Source: Methanomicrobia archaeon LH_S13
Lineage (GTDB): Archaea > Halobacteriota > Syntropharchaeia > Alkanophagales > Methanospirareceae
Direction: 5' to 3'
Assembly: GCA_023659785.1 (NCBI GenBank)
Contig: JAGXOR010000029.1
Location: 1 to 8,142, forward strand
Length of the DNA stretch: 8,142 bases
In this document: in pieces, positions 6,120 to 8,142 of the stretch
How the letters are laid out: every line of letters starts with the position of its first letter
Position numbering within the stretch: position 1 is the first letter of the stretch
Translations under genes and position numbers: made by a program
Notes under the pieces: generated by a model
Databases searched by the model: none
Told to the model about the DNA's origin: nothing
Seen by the model: the letters and a program-made list of their open reading frames with translations, nothing else

Positions 6120-6533
6120 CTACTCCTCTAAATCCTGCTTCACTATCTCTAACTCTCTCTCTTCCCCTTTTGAATTATAACATCTCCAACTATCCTCCGC
6201 ATAAGGATAAAAAGTGATGATGTGACACTTCCCCGTCTTGGAAAACATCAACAAATCCTGTTCTGATGGCCTCATAGCTGCGGGATGTGGGTGACTATGA
6301 ACCGACCCGACATAGCCAAGACCCAATGGCATCATATCCAATCGTATAATCGCATTTTCATCGGATGTAAGGGTGCCGGGGAGGAAAATAACATCGGTTA
6401 TGACATCCGCATCGGCAGACAGCATGCCAATGTATTCCCTTGGATGATTAGATTTGCTCACTTCCAAGATAAAATTCAACGTATCCTCTGTTATTCTCTC
6501 AATTTTTCTTCTTTTTCTTTTACTCTTATTCAT
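6120..6533 (-). CDS. JAMM/MPN-domain zinc metalloprotease (Rpn11-like, possible deSAMPylase)
   Basis: 137 residues, one single-domain protein. The JAMM signature is complete: Glu33 (PREYIG), His79-Ser-His81-Pro (SVHSHPHP), then Ser90 and Asp93 (PSEQD), giving two His and one Asp zinc ligands, the stabilising Ser and the general-base Glu. This family hydrolyses isopeptide bonds; in archaea, HvJAMM1 removes ubiquitin-like SAMPs from proteins, and the eukaryotic relative Rpn11 does so on the proteasome. The N-terminus is very basic (KSKRKRRK), possibly for nucleic acid or protein contact. The proteasome beta gene lies two genes downstream in the same run, which supports, without proving, a link to proteolysis. 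An AAAGGT binding site lies before the ATG. Its substrate is unknown, and a sulfur-carrier processing role is possible. Confidence 0.88.
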   Translation of the reverse strand: MNKSKRKRRKIERITEDTLNFILEVSKSNHPREYIGMLSADADVITDVIFLPGTLTSDENAIIRLDMMPLGLGYVGSVHSHPHPAAMRPSEQDLLMFSKTGKCHIITFYPYAEDSWRCYNSKGEERELEIVKQDLEE

Positions 6534-6548
6534 CTCGACCTTTCTTTT

Positions 6549-6563
6549 TTTTATTTAATAAAA
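6549..6563 (-). promoter_or_regulatory. A/T palindrome, candidate promoter element of the JAMM-ribL-nikR-psmB unit
   Basis: TTTTATT and AATAAAA form a perfect inverted repeat around one base in the 38-nt gap upstream of the JAMM gene. On the minus strand it contains a TATA-like TTTTATTAAATA about 18-30 nt before the ATG. A transcript from it would be nearly leaderless although a binding site is present, so it may not be the main promoter. A second small stem (CTTTC/GAAAG, 6568-6580) overlaps the mfnD stop. Confidence 0.25.
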
Positions 6564-6571
6564 GTTTCTTT

Positions 6572-7504
6572 CTAAGAAAGTTTAAAAACAAAACTCCCTT
6601 CTATCCTCACACTCACATCCCCTTCCGGTGGCAAAGTTCCAAATTTCGCTCTCAATATCAAATCCGCCACTTCATAATTTAATACCTTTGCTATTCCTAC
6701 TATGGACGTTGTAGGTCTGGGATTCACGTCCACAACATATGCCGTGCCATCGTCTCCTAATACGAAATCTATCCCCACGTATCCTTTGCAGTGAAGCATG
6801 GTTACGATCTTCTTACTCGTGCTCATTATCTCCTTCTCAACATCCCACCCTACAAAATAGGGGACTAATCCCCCTTCATATCTTAACCTTTCTCCCCTCA
6901 TTCTAACAAATTGCTTGTTTATCGTCAGCGGTAACACAGAAGAACTACCAACTACTACGCTACTGCTTATAGCCTCTCCTTTTATAAATTCCGTTATGAT
7001 GTAATCATGATTGTCCTGAGAGTAAGAAAAGACACCCTCGTGAGTTTCTTTTCCATTCAGTATAAAAACGTTTTCTGATGCGCATCCATATCTCGGCTTC
7101 TTCACATATATGCTTTTTTGCGTCGCACTCTTTTTCATCTCATCATCAGGTACAATCCTCGGCACGGGTATTTCTCTGTCAGCCAAAATTTTTGTTGTCC
7201 GCATTTTATCAGCACATATTTTTACGCACTCAGAAGGGCAGCCCAAATTAACGGTATTCGATTCTATGCACTCAGTAAGTCTGCATAGCTTCTCATCAGG
7301 TGCAATAACGATGCCAGCATCGCTTCTCTTTGAAAGCTCATCCACTGCTACTTCGAAATCATCCTCTGCCACCGGATAGACAACTTCATTTCCTGTTCTC
7401 TCAAAGCTCACTTTTAGCGTTTCCAGTATCGCTTCTCCCTCTCTCAATATGGACGCACTCTTCTCTCCCCCTCCTACTGCATACTCTGCTACCAGTATCT
7501 TCAT
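6572..7504 (-). CDS. mfnD: Tyramine-L-glutamate ligase family ATP-grasp protein (methanofuran biosynthesis)
   Basis: 310 residues from the ATG at 7504. MfnD (COG1821-type) joins glutamate to tyramine in an ATP-dependent reaction early in the making of methanofuran, the C1 carrier of methanogens and their relatives. Visible: N-terminal MKILVAEYAVGGG, central CADKMRTTKILADREIPVP at 97-115, ATP-grasp lysine region YVKKPRYGCASENV at 133-146, TEFIKGEAIS at 171-180, GYVGIDFVLGDDG at 241-253 and VVDVNPRPTTS at 257-267, whose Asp/Asn carry the magnesium ions. The start is placed at MKIL because the family begins there. It is 1 nt past the stop of the upstream repeat protein and has no Shine-Dalgarno, so coupling is likely. 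A TTG at 7543 would add 13 residues inside the upstream gene and is less likely. Substrate assignment is by family only; a related amino-acid ligase is the alternative. Confidence 0.85.
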   Translation of the reverse strand: MKILVAEYAVGGGEKSASILREGEAILETLKVSFERTGNEVVYPVAEDDFEVAVDELSKRSDAGIVIAPDEKLCRLTECIESNTVNLGCPSECVKICADKMRTTKILADREIPVPRIVPDDEMKKSATQKSIYVKKPRYGCASENVFILNGKETHEGVFSYSQDNHDYIITEFIKGEAISSSVVVGSSSVLPLTINKQFVRMRGERLRYEGGLVPYFVGWDVEKEIMSTSKKIVTMLHCKGYVGIDFVLGDDGTAYVVDVNPRPTTSIVGIAKVLNYEVADLILRAKFGTLPPEGDVSVRIEGSFVFKLS

Positions 7505-7505
7505 T

Positions 7506-8142
7506 TTATTTTTTCGCTGGTGCAAGTGTTTTCCCATGCTCAAGGAGTTTTGCTAGCACAAGGAGTAGATTCATAAAATAGTCATTCTGCAAGGATTTGT
7601 CCAAATATTCCTCCCAGCTCCTCTTGGTAGCCATAAATCTTTTCTCCGTAGCTTTTGATATTTCCTCGACGCTGGAAGAATAAGCAACCTCTTCTGCCAC
7701 GCCCACTGTTTTTTCCCTTATTTCCTTTTTTCTCTCTTCGTCTTTTGTTCCTCTTCGTAAACCTGCAATTGGATAGCCCATTGTGTTTATCGCTCTCCTC
7801 ACCGTTGATATCTTTATTGGTTCCGCTCTTATCCTGTTCTCTGCTTCCCTAATATCTTCCACAGTTACCGTTCCTTTTTCTATCCCGTCTCGGTATTTCT
7901 GCAGCCAACCTGGTCCTCTTCCGGGCACCTCCTTTTTTTCAACGAGTTTCGTCTCTTTCACCTCTGCTTCTATCTTTTTTCCTTTTCGTAACTCGGTAAC
8001 TGGATAGCCCATTGTGTTTATCGCTCTCGTCACCGTTGATATCTTTATTGGCATTGCCCTTATCCTGTTCTCTGCTCCCCTAATATCTTCCACAGTTACC
8101 GTTCCTTTTTCTATCCCGTCTCGGTATTTCTGCAGCCAACCT
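7506..8142 (-). CDS. Unrecognised tandem-repeat protein (5' end beyond window)
   Basis: The frame is open to the window edge; 211 residues are visible, ending at TAA (7506-7508). Two copies of a ~55-residue unit are seen (visible residues 1-55 and 78-132, period 77). Each starts GWLQKYRDGIEKGTVTVEDI, continues AENRIRA.PIKISTV.RAINTMGYP and ends LR.G, with a charged, Lys/Glu-rich linker between. The KISTV.RAINTMGYP part resembles the recognition helix of helix-turn-helix folds, but this is a weak inference. The C-terminal third (about 133-211) is charged, then predicted helical with a hydrophobic FMNLLLVLAKLLEHG stretch too short and polar to be a sure membrane segment. mfnD begins 1 nt downstream. 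An apparent GTG start at 8093 lies inside the first visible repeat and is not the true start. I do not recognise the family. Confidence 0.8.
   Translation of the reverse strand, partial: GWLQKYRDGIEKGTVTVEDIRGAENRIRAMPIKISTVTRAINTMGYPVTELRKGKKIEAEVKETKLVEKKEVPGRGPGWLQKYRDGIEKGTVTVEDIREAENRIRAEPIKISTVRRAINTMGYPIAGLRRGTKDEERKKEIREKTVGVAEEVAYSSSVEEISKATEKRFMATKRSWEEYLDKSLQNDYFMNLLLVLAKLLEHGKTLAPAKK
7750..7911 (-). repeat. Tandem repeat copy 2 (231-bp period) inside the repeat protein
   Basis: Matches 7981-8142 at an offset of 231 bp. By eye there are about 7 differences in the 141-bp core (7771-7911), and 7850-7911 is identical. The remaining 21 bp are diverged. Most differences change amino acids at a few positions such as the residue before PIKIS and the one after STV. 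Confidence 0.92.
7981..8142 (-). repeat. Tandem repeat copy 1 (231-bp period), cut by the window edge
   Basis: The match to 7750-7911 continues unbroken to the last base of the window, so this unit and perhaps further units lie beyond it. The 69 bp between the two copies encode a Lys/Glu/Val-rich linker without a counterpart in the visible part. Confidence 0.92.

Noticed and set aside
6534..6580. Palindromes upstream of the JAMM gene considered as a NikR operator
   Set aside because: They are short A/T-rich dyads unlike the known GTATGA-N16-TCATAC operator; archaeal NikR sites vary, so nothing can be claimed.
7505..7543. Longer mfnD start at a TTG (7543) or ATG (7537)
   Set aside because: The added residues (HLHQRKNK) do not look like the family, overlap the upstream gene, and lack a binding site; MKILVAEYAVGG is a natural start.
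7750..8142. Repeats considered as a CRISPR array
   Set aside because: The unit is 231 bp, in frame with a protein and without regular short spacers; it is a coding tandem duplication.

Overview
The window looks like a piece of a euryarchaeal chromosome, most likely a methanogen or an anaerobic methane/alkane oxidiser. This rests on gene content: a methanofuran-type ATP-grasp ligase (MfnD), the archaeal two-step entry to the shikimate pathway (ADH synthase plus dehydroquinate synthase II), the archaeal termination nuclease aCPSF1, an archaeal 20S proteasome beta subunit, NikR, and archaeal RibL. The genus cannot be read from the sequence.

Layout. Bases 1-159 on the plus strand are the C-terminal end of a TnpB (IS200/IS605/IS1341-type) open at the window edge. 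It is followed by the hairpin-containing right end typical of TnpB guide-RNA scaffolds and then a stem-loop with a T-rich tail. Every other gene is on the minus strand, so transcription runs from right to left. In that order they are: an unrecognised protein with tandem repeats (open at the right edge); mfnD, which starts 1 nt after it; a 38-nt gap; a JAMM/MPN metalloprotease; ribL; nikR; psmB, whose start overlaps the nikR stop as TAATG; a 176-nt gap with a T9 tract and a hexanucleotide microsatellite; aCPSF1/FttA; a 123-nt gap with a plausible promoter; ADH synthase; and dehydroquinate synthase II.

How they fit together. ADH synthase and dehydroquinate synthase II catalyse consecutive steps and are 13 nt apart, so they form a clear two-gene operon. 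The JAMM protease, RibL, NikR and the proteasome beta subunit are packed with gaps of 19, 17 and -1 nt and are probably one transcription unit. JAMM and proteasome suggest removal of ubiquitin-like modifiers coupled to proteolysis. The reason for NikR and RibL being there is not evident. aCPSF1 lies just after a poly-T tract of the kind it uses as a termination signal.

The less ordinary items are: (1) the tandem-repeat protein, whose 231-bp repeat is about 95% identical at DNA level over its core and runs off the window; (2) a hexamer-encoded Lys-Asp tract inside dehydroquinate synthase II; (3) a second, unrelated hexamer microsatellite upstream of aCPSF1; (4) the JAMM-ribL-nikR-psmB arrangement. 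I saw no tRNA, rRNA, CRISPR array or complete insertion sequence.
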